From NCBI GenBank assembly GCA_046546375.1, contig JBKGXV010000008.1, positions 1-64,000 on the forward strand: DNA of 64,000 nucleotides, given 5' to 3'. Source of the stretch: JAEZKC01 sp046546375 (GTDB taxonomy: Bacteria; Fibrobacterota; Chitinivibrionia; Chitinivibrionales; Chitinispirillaceae). Both the position numbers and the translations under genes were made by a program. The notes beneath the pieces were generated by a model. That model was not told the DNA's origin. It saw nothing but the letters and a program-made list of their open reading frames with translations, and searched no databases. Shown one piece after another: positions 9,060 to 17,479 of the stretch (positions are counted from its first letter, which is position 1; every line of letters starts with the position of its first letter).

Positions 9060-9970
9060 CGTATCACCCTTTCTCTCTGCTCACTTTTAAGCAGCAGTGA
9101 GGGGTTTTCGGACAACATTCTGGTGAGCTGATTGGCGTTTTCAGCGGTTTCACGCAGATTTTCCATACTGACGGAGAAATCCTCCCGGGTCTGCATAACC
9201 ATAAGCGAGAGCTGATCGCTCAGGTTTTTCATGGACAGTGCCGTGGAGTCTGCCCGGGTGAGTATGGCGGCGAGATCATCACCCTTGACATTGTCACTGA
9301 ATCTGCCGGTGACCTGTTTGACATCTTGGGTGATCCCGGTAACCTGGGTGATAAGTTCTTCACTTGATGATGCCATCCGGTCAACCTTTGGAGTGACGTC
9401 GCCGAAGAAGGTTTTGGCATCCGTGCTCATAGTGGCTACATTGTCCACAATGGTTTTGATCGACCTGAGGCTGTCGGGATGTGTGATTGTGTTGAGCTGA
9501 TTGAGCAGAAGTTCCACTTTCTCCGCAATGACTTCCGCTTTCCCGGTTATATTGGCCATCATGGAGGTGCGGGTGGGAATCTCGGAGCCGCTTTTCAGGA
9601 CTTGGGATTCGTTGGAGCCTCCTGAAATTTCTATGTATTTAAGACCGGTAATACCCATAGCACCTGTCGTGGCATGCATATCCACTTTCATGGGAAAATC
9701 AGCATCCACTTCCAGAATCACTTTCATTTTGTCGAGATTTTCGGGAAAGTATGTGATTTTCTGCACTTTTCCTACGGGGACTCCGTTGAATTTGACATTT
9801 GCGCCCTGTTCCAGACCGCTTAGAGATTCACCCTCGAAAAAAGCGACATACGTTTTGCTTTTCGTGGTGAATTTCAGGCCCAGAGGGATAGCGATAAACA
9901 CCGCCAGGATGAACAATCCTGCAATCATGAATATACCCAGCCTCACTCTTTGTGCTGCGGTAATGCTCAT
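9056..9970 (-). CDS. mlaD: MlaD/MCE-family substrate-binding protein
   Basis: The 304-residue protein has one N-terminal membrane helix (about residues 10-32) followed by an MCE domain. The domain includes YVAFFEGESLSGLEQGANV, a KFNGVPVGKVQ strand and the TGLKYIEISGG strand, all typical of MlaD. The C-terminal 170 residues are helical and rich in heptads, as in MCE proteins that form hexameric rings with helical tunnels. It should sit in the inner membrane and carry phospholipid between membranes. It overlaps the mlaF-like gene by four bases (ATGA) and the lipoprotein gene by four bases. Confidence 0.9.
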   Translation of the reverse strand: MSITAAQRVRLGIFMIAGLFILAVFIAIPLGLKFTTKSKTYVAFFEGESLSGLEQGANVKFNGVPVGKVQKITYFPENLDKMKVILEVDADFPMKVDMHATTGAMGITGLKYIEISGGSNESQVLKSGSEIPTRTSMMANITGKAEVIAEKVELLLNQLNTITHPDSLRSIKTIVDNVATMSTDAKTFFGDVTPKVDRMASSSEELITQVTGITQDVKQVTGRFSDNVKGDDLAAILTRADSTALSMKNLSDQLSLMVMQTREDFSVSMENLRETAENANQLTRMLSENPSLLLKSEQRERVIR

Positions 9971-10776
9971 TTTGTATACTCCACATTGAAAACGGGTCCG
10001 GCTGAAGTTTCTTCCTCTGAGGAAACATTCGCATCGTGCCGTTTGAAAAAGTCCGCTATGGGGCCCTCGTCGAGTTCCAAGGCCTCTTTCAACGTTCCGT
10101 CGAAAAGCGGTCTGCCTTTATGTAAAAAAAGAATATTGTCAGCGATGTTTTCAATAGAAAACAATTCATGGGTAACCACTACTATGGTTATCCCCAGGTT
10201 TTTCCTAAGTTTGAGCAGAAGTTCATCGAGTCCCGCACTGGTCACCGGATCCAGTCCGGCGCTGGGTTCATCACAGAATACCAGGGGAGGATCCAGTGCC
10301 AAGGCCCGTGCCAGAGCGACTCTTTTGCGCATACCCCCGGATAATTCTCCCGGATAAAGGGATGCAGCGTGAGGAAGCTCCACCTGAATCAGTTTGTACA
10401 TTACCATCTCCTTTATCAGTCTTTGAGGGAGATTGGTGTGCATCTCCAGGGGAAGAGCCACGTTCTGAGCGACGGAAAGGGAGCCCAGCAGAGCTCCGTT
10501 CTGGAAAAGAACCCCCACTTTACGCAGTAATTCAGCATCTTCGGGATCGTCTGGATCCCTCATCTCCTTTCCGAACAGTTTGATTCTTCCGGAATGGGGT
10601 TTGTTCAGCCCGACTATACTCCTGAGAAGAGTTGTCTTTCCGCAGCCGCTTGTCCCCAGTATGACACGGATCTCCGATCTGTCGAAGCGGGTTGTCACTC
10701 CGTTCAGAATGGTCCTCTCCCCGTAGCGGACCACCAGGTTTTCAACAGATACTATGGGTTCTTCCATGCGGGACAT
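9967..10776 (-). CDS. mlaF: Mla-type ABC transporter ATP-binding protein
   Basis: The 269-residue ATPase has Walker A GTSGCGKTT (41-49), the Q-loop FQNGALLGSL, the signature LSGGM (145-149) with the RKRVALARA helix, Walker B LVFCDEP (165-171), and a switch histidine in VVVTHE. The FQNGALLGS Q-loop is characteristic of MlaF/Mkl ATPases. It energises lipid movement by the MlaE permease. The acidic C-terminal extension of about 30 residues (SSEEETSAGP) is not part of the ATPase core. It lies 12 bases after mlaE in the same leftward operon. Confidence 0.93.
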   Translation of the reverse strand: MSRMEEPIVSVENLVVRYGERTILNGVTTRFDRSEIRVILGTSGCGKTTLLRSIVGLNKPHSGRIKLFGKEMRDPDDPEDAELLRKVGVLFQNGALLGSLSVAQNVALPLEMHTNLPQRLIKEMVMYKLIQVELPHAASLYPGELSGGMRKRVALARALALDPPLVFCDEPSAGLDPVTSAGLDELLLKLRKNLGITIVVVTHELFSIENIADNILFLHKGRPLFDGTLKEALELDEGPIADFFKRHDANVSSEEETSAGPVFNVEYTK

Positions 10777-10788
10777 CTCCTGCAGTAA

Positions 10789-11865
10789 TTATAATATGAA
10801 GGAAAAGAGTGCGTTGGCCACAATTATGATAAAAATCCCGGCAACCACGCTGGAGGTGGTTTCCCTTCCCACCGCGTCTGCACCGCCCCTTACTTTGAAT
10901 CCGTGATAGCACCCTATCCAGATTATCAGCCAGGAAAAAACCAGCGATTTGAAACAACCCGAAAGGACATGTTCCATGAAAAGAGCCTTGGTCAAACCGT
11001 TCCAGAAAAGATCCGGGCTGACATCCAGATAAAGAATCCCGATGATGAATCCGCCGAAAATGCCTGTAGCGGTGGCGATTATGGACAGAAGGGGCATGGT
11101 GATGGAGATCGCCCAGAATTTGGGAACAACCACATACTGAATGGGATTGAGCCCCATGGTGCGCAGAGCGTCAATTTCCTCTCCGACCACCATGGTTGCG
11201 ATTTCAGCCGTCGTGGCGCTTCCGGTTCGGCCTGCCAGTATGATGGCAGTGAGCAGGGGCCCCATCTGCTGAACCATGGTGATACCTATGAGGGGAGCAA
11301 GGAATACTCCGGCACCGTATGCCCTCAGCTGGATCGCGGTCTGCAGCGAGAGCACGATGCCGATCAGAAATGCAAGCAGCGCCACAATTCCCAGAGCTTT
11401 GAACCCCAGCTGGTACATCTCTTCGGTGAGGCCGCCCTTTTTGAAATCCTGCCGCTTCAGCGCACCGATCGTTCCCCAGTAGAGCATCTCCACGAAAACC
11501 GACAGGGCGATCTGTGCGGAGTGCCAGCTTGAGATCATACCATCGCCCAGTTTCTCCAGAAATCCCGCTTTCTGCTCTTCTGTTCCCTGCTCAGCGGGTA
11601 TTGTATCGGTTCTGAGCTGGGTGTGGAGCTGGGGAGGGAGGTTTTGAAGAACGAGAGCGCCGCCCTGCTCTTTACGCAGATTGTGCAAAAGCCGCAGAAA
11701 GCAGATTCCCGAAGAGTCCATTTTTTTTGTTGAACCGAGATCGATCACCAGGCGTCCGGAGTGATTCTTCTTGAGAAGGTTGCAGCTCGATACCCAGTGA
11801 CGATCCAGGAATTCAGGAGCTTTTATGATATCTTCGCTTCGATCTTCAGAAATTGTTGTAGGCAT
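10789..11865 (-). CDS. mlaE: MlaE-family permease fused to an N-terminal STAS domain
   Basis: The 358-residue protein combines two parts that are separate genes in E. coli. Residues 1 to about 95 form a STAS domain like MlaB, with the strand LVIDLGSTKKMDSSGICFL containing the DSSG motif. Residues of about 115-358 form the MlaE permease, with LIGIVLSLQTAIQLRAYGAGVF, the conserved GRTGSATTAEIATMVVGEEIDALRTMG stretch (split here across two helices) and five or so membrane segments. It forms the inner-membrane channel of the phospholipid transporter. It is first in the operon. No clear ribosome-binding site precedes the ATG at 11865, so a slightly different start is possible. Confidence 0.92.
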   Translation of the reverse strand: MPTTISEDRSEDIIKAPEFLDRHWVSSCNLLKKNHSGRLVIDLGSTKKMDSSGICFLRLLHNLRKEQGGALVLQNLPPQLHTQLRTDTIPAEQGTEEQKAGFLEKLGDGMISSWHSAQIALSVFVEMLYWGTIGALKRQDFKKGGLTEEMYQLGFKALGIVALLAFLIGIVLSLQTAIQLRAYGAGVFLAPLIGITMVQQMGPLLTAIILAGRTGSATTAEIATMVVGEEIDALRTMGLNPIQYVVVPKFWAISITMPLLSIIATATGIFGGFIIGILYLDVSPDLFWNGLTKALFMEHVLSGCFKSLVFSWLIIWIGCYHGFKVRGGADAVGRETTSSVVAGIFIIIVANALFSFIL

Positions 11866-12220
11866 GGGCTGGGAAACTTCTGTTTTCCGGATCTGTTAAA
11901 TTCATAAAAGCTTAAATATCAGGCACGGAGCAACCGTAATGACTTTTCGAGGCCAACAGTCAAATTACGCAGACGGCAGGTCTAAAATAAAATATATATG
12001 AGTGGTATCGTGAGTTGCCAATTTTTTGGTGAGCTCCAGGAGAGCCGGGGAGAACAGGTGCTTGACGGTTCGGGAATGCCTTGTTCGGGTTTTTTGTGCA
12101 GATTGCCATTCACTGTCAATGGTATCCTGTCCCGGATACAAGTCTTTGATACACAAGCGGTTACAGTGGTTGGATCGGGGAGGTGCAGCTTCCGTTCACT
12201 GCCGCGGAAAAATAAAGTCG
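11866..12220. other. Divergent intergenic region, nothing identified
   Basis: About 355 bases separate mlaE (leftward) from the promoter of the zinc-site gene (rightward). A small hairpin GTATCC-TGTCCC-GGATAC (near 12122-12139) and a 5-bp CCATT/AATGG repeat are visible, but I recognise no RNA family. Small frames here lack ribosome-binding sites. Confidence 0.4.
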
Positions 12221-12249
12221 TTGCATTTTTTTCTATTTGCCCATATATT
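12221..12249 (+). promoter_or_regulatory. Sigma-70-type promoter
   Basis: TTGCAT (12221-12226) and TATATT (12244-12249) are separated by 17 bases, a near-consensus housekeeping promoter. Predicted transcription start is near 12256, giving an 80-base leader ahead of the zinc-site gene. Confidence 0.7.
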
Positions 12250-12337
12250 ATAAGCGCGTCGGCATCAATGAGTTAGTACTACTGACTTTTGAAGCCTACC
12301 CTCTTTCTTCCTTTTCCGAGGCGGAGGACCTAAACAT

Positions 12338-12796
12338 ATGCAGTTACCAAAATCGAGGCGGCGTCAGAAGCTACGGGAGAAAAAATGTCAGTATCCCGGA
12401 TGCGGTAAGATCTTTTTCGGAATCCACATTTCCAAGTATTGCCCGGAACACCGGCAGGATCGGTATCGTATCCGGAAGCGGACCAAGCCCGAAGACGTCA
12501 ACATCAAAAACCAGACTTTCAAACACACCTACACCGAGGTGATCACCATGGTGATGGACTGTGCTCTTGAAGGTTGTGACCATCAGTTCGAAGTGAAGAT
12601 TTATCCCCGGCAGTATATCTATCCGAAGTACTGCCCTGAGCACCGCAACGAGTACAAACGTATTCGCCACCTGCAGCTCATTGGTCGCGAAGACCTGATT
12701 GAGAAAATGAAGACCGAAGGTGAAAGCGTTCAGATCGATCAGAAAAGTGCCAAAGAGGATAACGGGAAATCGAAGGCGGTCGGTGACGTGGCCTAG
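12338..12796 (+). CDS. Protein with duplicated Cys/His zinc-binding-like motif
   Basis: I do not recognise a named family. The 152-residue, strongly basic protein contains two copies of the same pattern: C17-x4-C22-x12-C35PEH38 and C75-x4-C80-x18-C99PEH102. Each copy ends in KYCPEHR and is followed by a YR/YKRIR basic helix, so each copy probably binds one zinc and may contact nucleic acid. The C-terminal 40 residues are charged and low in complexity. GGAGGA (12323-12328) nine bases before the ATG, the 12221 promoter and the 12833 terminator make it a single-gene transcription unit. A role in transcription or translation is only a guess. Confidence 0.8.
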   Translation: MQLPKSRRRQKLREKKCQYPGCGKIFFGIHISKYCPEHRQDRYRIRKRTKPEDVNIKNQTFKHTYTEVITMVMDCALEGCDHQFEVKIYPRQYIYPKYCPEHRNEYKRIRHLQLIGREDLIEKMKTEGESVQIDQKSAKEDNGKSKAVGDVA

Positions 12797-12832
12797 ACAG
12801 GTTGCATAACACATAGCTGTTTGATTTTTAAG

Positions 12833-12857
12833 GGAGGCTGTTTTCAGTCTCCTTTTT
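12833..12857 (+). terminator. Rho-independent terminator
   Basis: An 8-bp stem with one G-T pair (GGAGGCTG with CAGTCTCC) closes a TTTT loop and is followed by TTTTTCT. It lies 36 bases after the zinc-site gene. Confidence 0.9.
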
Positions 12858-12992
12858 CTGTTCTGGACTCGTGTACCTAGTTTTACCTTGGTTTTCAGCA
12901 CATAAAATCCTATTTTCTAGTTGCTGCTGAATACACCACGTCTGTACCTGAGCAGATATTCGCAATTAAACATTTGGAAGCATAGTACAGTC

Positions 12993-14117
12993 ATGAAGAA
13001 CTATCACAACGAAGTTGCTAATGTCAGCCATGGCGTTGATAACTTTTTCAAAAAGACCTTTTCCAATGTACACGTCGAAGGGCCGCAGCTTGATGCCGAG
13101 GAGATTCAGAAAAGTCCTCTGATGATTGTAAGTACTCACCGAAGTCATGTGGATTACTTCTTTTTGGGGAATGCGCTTTTCTGGATGGGGTTCAAGAATT
13201 TGCGGTTTGCCGCGGGTGACAATCTCACAAAGCTTCCCTGGATCGGTCCCCGTTTCAGGGCTTTTGGAGCTTTCACCGTTTCCAGAGATAAGGGATTTGA
13301 GCGCAATTACGTGCGGAGTCTGTGCAAGCAGGTGGTGAAAATGCTCGAGAACAGAGATGCGATTCTGGTATTCCCCGAAGGGGGACGCAGCTACAGCGGT
13401 GCGATGCTGGATATAAAGGGTGGGATTCTCAATGCAGCGTTGATGACCCAGGCTGCCGATCCTCAAAAAGATGTGCATCTGTTTCCGGTGGCGGTCTCTT
13501 ATGAGTGTCCGCCGGATGTTCCCTTCTTCCCCATGCTTCTCAAGGGTAAGAAGCTGCGTAGAAAATCCAATTCAATTTTCAAAAGAATTTTGGGGAACAT
13601 CTATTATTTCGGGGCGGATATTCTGGCCTTTGTCCCGCTGCTTATCGCCCGCAAAACCGGACGAAAGTACGGTGAGATCTACATGGATTATCTTGCTCCC
13701 GTACCGGTGAGGTCATTGGTTGATCTGAAGGCAAACCGGATCAAGAATGCAAGGGATGAGTTCTCCGCTCACAGGGCTTCTCTGGAGAAGATCAGTAAAA
13801 AACTGCACAACACCTTCATTTCACTTTTCAGGCTGCTTCCCATTCATGTTGTTTCTGCTGCTCTCAAGGACAAAGAGACCGAGTGCTCTTTGGATGAACT
13901 TGAAAGCATCGCCGGAGACATGAGGAAGAGGGCTGTCAAGCAGAAAATGAATGTGAAGTCGATCCGGAATCTCACATCCGGGGAGCTGGTTCAAAAAGGG
14001 CTGGAGCAGCTTGGCAGAATAAAGGCCGTAAAAGTGAAAAACGGACGTGTGTTTGTTTGTAAGAACCACATTATCGATTACTTTTCATCTGCTCTCTTGG
14101 CACAGGAGAAAGCCTGA
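12993..14117 (+). CDS. PlsB/PlsC-type acyltransferase
   Basis: From the ATG at 12993 the protein has 374 residues. It carries glycerolipid acyltransferase motif I as HRSHVDYF (H49, D54), the PlsB-like form HRSHxDY, then motif III FPEGGRS (127-133). A C-terminal domain contains a helical region (LFRLLPIHVVSAALKD) like the PlsB C-terminus. It most likely acylates glycerol-3-phosphate or a related lipid at the membrane, but it is much shorter than E. coli PlsB. An in-frame TTG at 12921 would add 24 residues but has no ribosome-binding site. The stop overlaps the next start (TGATG), so the two genes are translationally coupled. Confidence 0.82.
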   Translation: MKNYHNEVANVSHGVDNFFKKTFSNVHVEGPQLDAEEIQKSPLMIVSTHRSHVDYFFLGNALFWMGFKNLRFAAGDNLTKLPWIGPRFRAFGAFTVSRDKGFERNYVRSLCKQVVKMLENRDAILVFPEGGRSYSGAMLDIKGGILNAALMTQAADPQKDVHLFPVAVSYECPPDVPFFPMLLKGKKLRRKSNSIFKRILGNIYYFGADILAFVPLLIARKTGRKYGEIYMDYLAPVPVRSLVDLKANRIKNARDEFSAHRASLEKISKKLHNTFISLFRLLPIHVVSAALKDKETECSLDELESIAGDMRKRAVKQKMNVKSIRNLTSGELVQKGLEQLGRIKAVKVKNGRVFVCKNHIIDYFSSALLAQEKA

Positions 14118-15514
14118 TGTCTTTTGAACAGTATCTTGCAACCCCCGCAGTGGTCGACATCAGTTCTGAAGACAAAACGGAAACCCTGAAAGAGTTGGCC
14201 CTGGTATTATGCAAAGCTCAGAATATCAATAAACAAAAGGTCATAATTGAGGAGATCCTAAAAAGGGAGGAAAACGCATCGACGTTTGTAGGACAAGGCG
14301 TTGCACTTCCCCAGGCCAAAGGACCCATAAAAGAGGAATTCGCCATCGTTGTGGGCAGAAGCTTCCCTGGAATCAAGTATGATGCTGCCCGTAATGCTCA
14401 GGCTCACATAATAGTTCTTTTGGTTTCCCGGGAGGATGCTGACAATAACCGTCAGATACAGATCCTCTCCGAGCTGGCAACTTTTTTCAAATCCACAGAG
14501 ATACGCGAACAGATTCTTTCCGAAGATGATGTGGTGGATCTGAGAATTCTCAGTACTGCTTTGAAGAAGGGAATGCTTGAAGAGAAGCTCCGTATTCCCC
14601 GTGCTCCGAAAAAAACTGCAGGGCCGGTTCTCAGTGCCGCAATGACTCTTGCCAGGGATTCAAAAGCAAAAGCGATCATGATTTTCGCCGATACGGTGAA
14701 GGATAACGATTTTCTGGATCAGATTCGGGCCAGAAACAAAATGATAATCGTGACCAGCAACAAGGCCAGATTCGATTTACCACAGGACAAAAGAGTACTC
14801 GGTGTTGTCCAGGCTCCTCCCATTCCCGCTTCCAGAACCGGACAGCTCAGAATAGGTATTCTGCTTGCGCTCTCGCGGGGTTTTCTCAATAGGGAAGACA
14901 AGGTGGTGTGTGTGTCAGGCAATTCCAGAAACGGCCTGTTTGACACGGTAGTGTCTATAGATATTGCCATGGAATACGAATTCTTCTTTCTTACTTCTCA
15001 GAGCCTACTTCCTCAGGATGTCAAACCGGAAGTGCTTGAAAGGGTAATCGGGCTGGCCGGGGAAATCGCAGTTGAGGGCCGGGAAGGCAAGCCTACCGGA
15101 ACGATTTTCGTTCTTGGCGATACCAATACTGTAAATGCTTATGTGCGCCAGCTTATAATAAATCCTTTCAGAGGATACAGCGAGGCTGAACGCAATATCA
15201 TGGATCCGGGGCTGGTGGAGACCATAAAGGAGTTTGCCTCGATTGATGGCGCATTTGTGGTCACAGGTGACGGGATCATCCTTTCGGCGGGAAGCTATCT
15301 GCGTCCCCAGCTCTCTGAAAGTCCCGAACCGCTTCCCGGAGGTTTCGGCGCCCGCCACGCTGCAGCTGCAGGCATAACGGGCTGCACCAAAGCTTTGGCC
15401 GTGACTATTTCCGAATCTACTGGAATGGTGAATATATTCATGAGCGGAGCCATAATGATGTCCCTTTCCAGGCCGGTGGTGCGGGAAAAGGATATGATTC
15501 ACAGAGTGGTGTGA
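14117..15514 (+). CDS. EIIA-like / PK_C-like / DAC (DisA_N)-like fusion protein
   Basis: The 465-residue protein appears to have three domains. Residues 1-150 resemble a PTS EIIA (Ntr/Fru) domain, but the phosphorylated histidine of the usual GxAxPH motif is glutamine in GVALPQAK (Gln66). Residues of about 165-290 resemble the pyruvate-kinase C-terminal fold (LSAAMTLARDSKAKAIMIFA). Residues of about 330-450 resemble a diadenylate cyclase (DAC/DisA_N) domain, with DGA at 376-378 and GARHAAAAGI in place of the canonical GTRHRAAxGI. A PK_C plus DAC order is known from archaeal DacZ-type cyclases. The altered RHR motif leaves c-di-AMP synthesis doubtful. The start overlaps the acyltransferase stop. 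Confidence 0.7.
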   Translation: MSFEQYLATPAVVDISSEDKTETLKELALVLCKAQNINKQKVIIEEILKREENASTFVGQGVALPQAKGPIKEEFAIVVGRSFPGIKYDAARNAQAHIIVLLVSREDADNNRQIQILSELATFFKSTEIREQILSEDDVVDLRILSTALKKGMLEEKLRIPRAPKKTAGPVLSAAMTLARDSKAKAIMIFADTVKDNDFLDQIRARNKMIIVTSNKARFDLPQDKRVLGVVQAPPIPASRTGQLRIGILLALSRGFLNREDKVVCVSGNSRNGLFDTVVSIDIAMEYEFFFLTSQSLLPQDVKPEVLERVIGLAGEIAVEGREGKPTGTIFVLGDTNTVNAYVRQLIINPFRGYSEAERNIMDPGLVETIKEFASIDGAFVVTGDGIILSAGSYLRPQLSESPEPLPGGFGARHAAAAGITGCTKALAVTISESTGMVNIFMSGAIMMSLSRPVVREKDMIHRVV

Positions 15515-15582
15515 CATAGAGCGTTTCAGTTTTTTTCGAAAAGTAAATCATTAATCTATCACCTTCATATGGAGCTACGTGC

Positions 15583-16926
15583 ATGCAGAACATCTGGTAT
15601 AACGACCGTTTCATGTCAGACTTTCTTTCTTCCGATGAAATCAGCCGCTACAACTCTTCCGTTGCTCAGGCTGAGAAACTTTTGAAGGACAGATCCGGTC
15701 CGGGCAACGATTTTCTGGGCTGGCTTGATCTTCCCACGCAAACAAGTGAGGATATGCTCAGGGCGATAAGCGAGAAAGCAGAGGAGATCAGATCTAAAGC
15801 GGATGTTCTTATCTGTGTGGGAATCGGCGGGTCCTACCTGGGGGCAAAAGCGGCAATCGAGTTTCTCTCTCCTTCCTTTGAAAACATGCGTAAACCCCAG
15901 GTCATCTTTGCAGGCCACACTATCAACAGTGACTATCTCTCCGACCTTCTGGAATCAGTCAAGGACAAGGAGGTCGCGGTGAATGTGATTTCAAAAAGCG
16001 GAACAACCACTGAGCCGGGAGTTGCTTTCAGGGTGATCCGTCAGTGGATGGAGCAACGTTACGGAAAAAAGGAAGCTGCAGCAAGAATCGTGGCCACCAC
16101 CGATCCTGCCAAAGGTGCTCTGCGCAAACTGGCGAATGAAGAAGGGTACTCCGCGTTTGAAATTCCGGGTGATGTGGGAGGACGTTTTTCTGTGCTTACT
16201 CCGGTGGGTCTGTTTCCTATAGCTGTGGCCGGAATCGATATAAAGCAATTGATAGAGGGTGCCAAAGAGGCAATTGACTTCTGCAGCGGGGATTCAGTTG
16301 AAGACAATATGGCCGGCAGGTATGCGGCGATCAGGAATATTCTTTTCAGAAAAGGATATTCGACAGAGGTGATGGCTACTTTTCAGCCTCAGCTTCATTA
16401 TATAAACGAATGGTGGAAACAGCTTGCGGGTGAAAGTGAAGGAAAAGATGGAACAGGGATTTTCCCTGCCGGTCTGGATTACACCACCGATCTTCATTCA
16501 CTCGGCCAGTGGATGCAGGAGGGGGTTCGTTCGGTTTTCGAAACATTCATGATTCTTAAAAAGACAAGCAGGACAGTTCAAGTTCCCAAATTTGAGGATG
16601 ACAGCGATGGTCTCAATTATCTTGCAGAAAAGAGTTTCGAGCAGATAAATGAAAAGGCTTTTCAGGGCACGCTGCTGGCTCATATGGATGGCGGGGTTCC
16701 TGCTGCCACTCTCATGCTCCAGGATCGTTCGGAGCGAACTCTCGGTCAGCTGTTCTATTTCTTTGAAAAGGCTATTGCACTTTCCGGATACATTCTCAGG
16801 GTGAATCCTTTTGATCAGCCCGGTGTTGAAGCTTACAAAAAGAATATGTTTGCTCTTCTGGGTAAAACCGGTTTTGAAAAGCAGGCTGAAGCACTTTCAA
16901 GCAGAACGAAAGGTATGAGCTTATGA
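15583..16926 (+). CDS. pgi: Glucose-6-phosphate isomerase
   Basis: The 447-residue protein interconverts glucose-6-phosphate and fructose-6-phosphate in the cytoplasm. It shows the sugar-isomerase signature VGIGGSYLGAKAAIEFL, the phosphate-binding VISKSGTTTEPG, the GGRFSVLTPVGLFP block and, near the C-terminus, NPFDQPGVEAYK with the catalytic lysine region. Length matches the shorter bacterial Pgi type (about 450). The yjbQ start overlaps its stop by four bases. Confidence 0.95.
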   Translation: MQNIWYNDRFMSDFLSSDEISRYNSSVAQAEKLLKDRSGPGNDFLGWLDLPTQTSEDMLRAISEKAEEIRSKADVLICVGIGGSYLGAKAAIEFLSPSFENMRKPQVIFAGHTINSDYLSDLLESVKDKEVAVNVISKSGTTTEPGVAFRVIRQWMEQRYGKKEAAARIVATTDPAKGALRKLANEEGYSAFEIPGDVGGRFSVLTPVGLFPIAVAGIDIKQLIEGAKEAIDFCSGDSVEDNMAGRYAAIRNILFRKGYSTEVMATFQPQLHYINEWWKQLAGESEGKDGTGIFPAGLDYTTDLHSLGQWMQEGVRSVFETFMILKKTSRTVQVPKFEDDSDGLNYLAEKSFEQINEKAFQGTLLAHMDGGVPAATLMLQDRSERTLGQLFYFFEKAIALSGYILRVNPFDQPGVEAYKKNMFALLGKTGFEKQAEALSSRTKGMSL

Positions 16927-17339
16927 AATCCTACCGCAAGGAATTGAAATTCAGCACTCCGCACAGGCGTGATTATCTGAATATCACTCCTCAGGTCGAG
17001 GAGGCGCTCAGCGAAAGCGGGATTAAAGAAGGCTTGTGCCTTGTCAACCCGATGCATATAACCGCAAGTGTCTATATCAACGATGACGAGCCGGGGCTCT
17101 TGAAAGATTATGATGACTGGCTTGAGGGACTTGCTCCTCATGAACCGCTCTCCCGATACCGTCATAACGGAGCCGAGGACAACGGCGACGCTCATCTCAA
17201 ACGTCAGGTTATGGGCAGGGAAGTGGTGGTTGCGGTTACGGACGGCAAACTGGATTTCGGTCCCTGGGAGCAGATCTTCTACGGTGAGTTTGACGGTAGA
17301 AGACCCAAAAGGGTACTGATCAAGATTATTGGAGAGTAA
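16923..17339 (+). CDS. YjbQ-family (UPF0047) protein
   Basis: The 138-residue protein is a full-length YjbQ/UPF0047 member. It has the ITPQVEEALSESGIKEGLCLV opening, NPMHITASVYINDDEPGLLKDYDDWL, RHNGAEDNGDAHLKRQVMGR with the conserved histidines, and a WEQIFYGEFDGRRPKRV C-terminus. Family members have weak thiamine-phosphate synthase activity and a trimeric beta fold; the physiological role is uncertain. The ATG overlaps the pgi stop (ATGA), so the two are coupled. Confidence 0.88.
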   Translation: MKSYRKELKFSTPHRRDYLNITPQVEEALSESGIKEGLCLVNPMHITASVYINDDEPGLLKDYDDWLEGLAPHEPLSRYRHNGAEDNGDAHLKRQVMGREVVVAVTDGKLDFGPWEQIFYGEFDGRRPKRVLIKIIGE

Positions 17340-17354
17340 TGACTATCAGTAATT

Positions 17355-17384
17355 GGCGGAAACGGGCCAAGAACCGTTTCCGCC
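17355..17384. terminator. Hairpin after yjbQ
   Basis: A perfect 11-bp stem (GGCGGAAACGG with CCGTTTCCGCC) closes an 8-base loop 15 bases after the yjbQ stop. No T-run follows, so it may be a processing or weak termination signal. Confidence 0.5.
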
Positions 17385-17479
17385 CAACCTGTTTGTTGTA
17401 GCAATTACATCACCCTTTCATCCCCGGACAGCTTGGCATGATTTCGGTGCTGAATGCTGGACCAAAAGGAGTTTTTCCC

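Noticed and set aside
11998..12276. Small rightward frame upstream of the zinc-site gene
   Set aside because: It has no ribosome-binding site, no family resemblance and overlaps a strong promoter; treated as non-coding.
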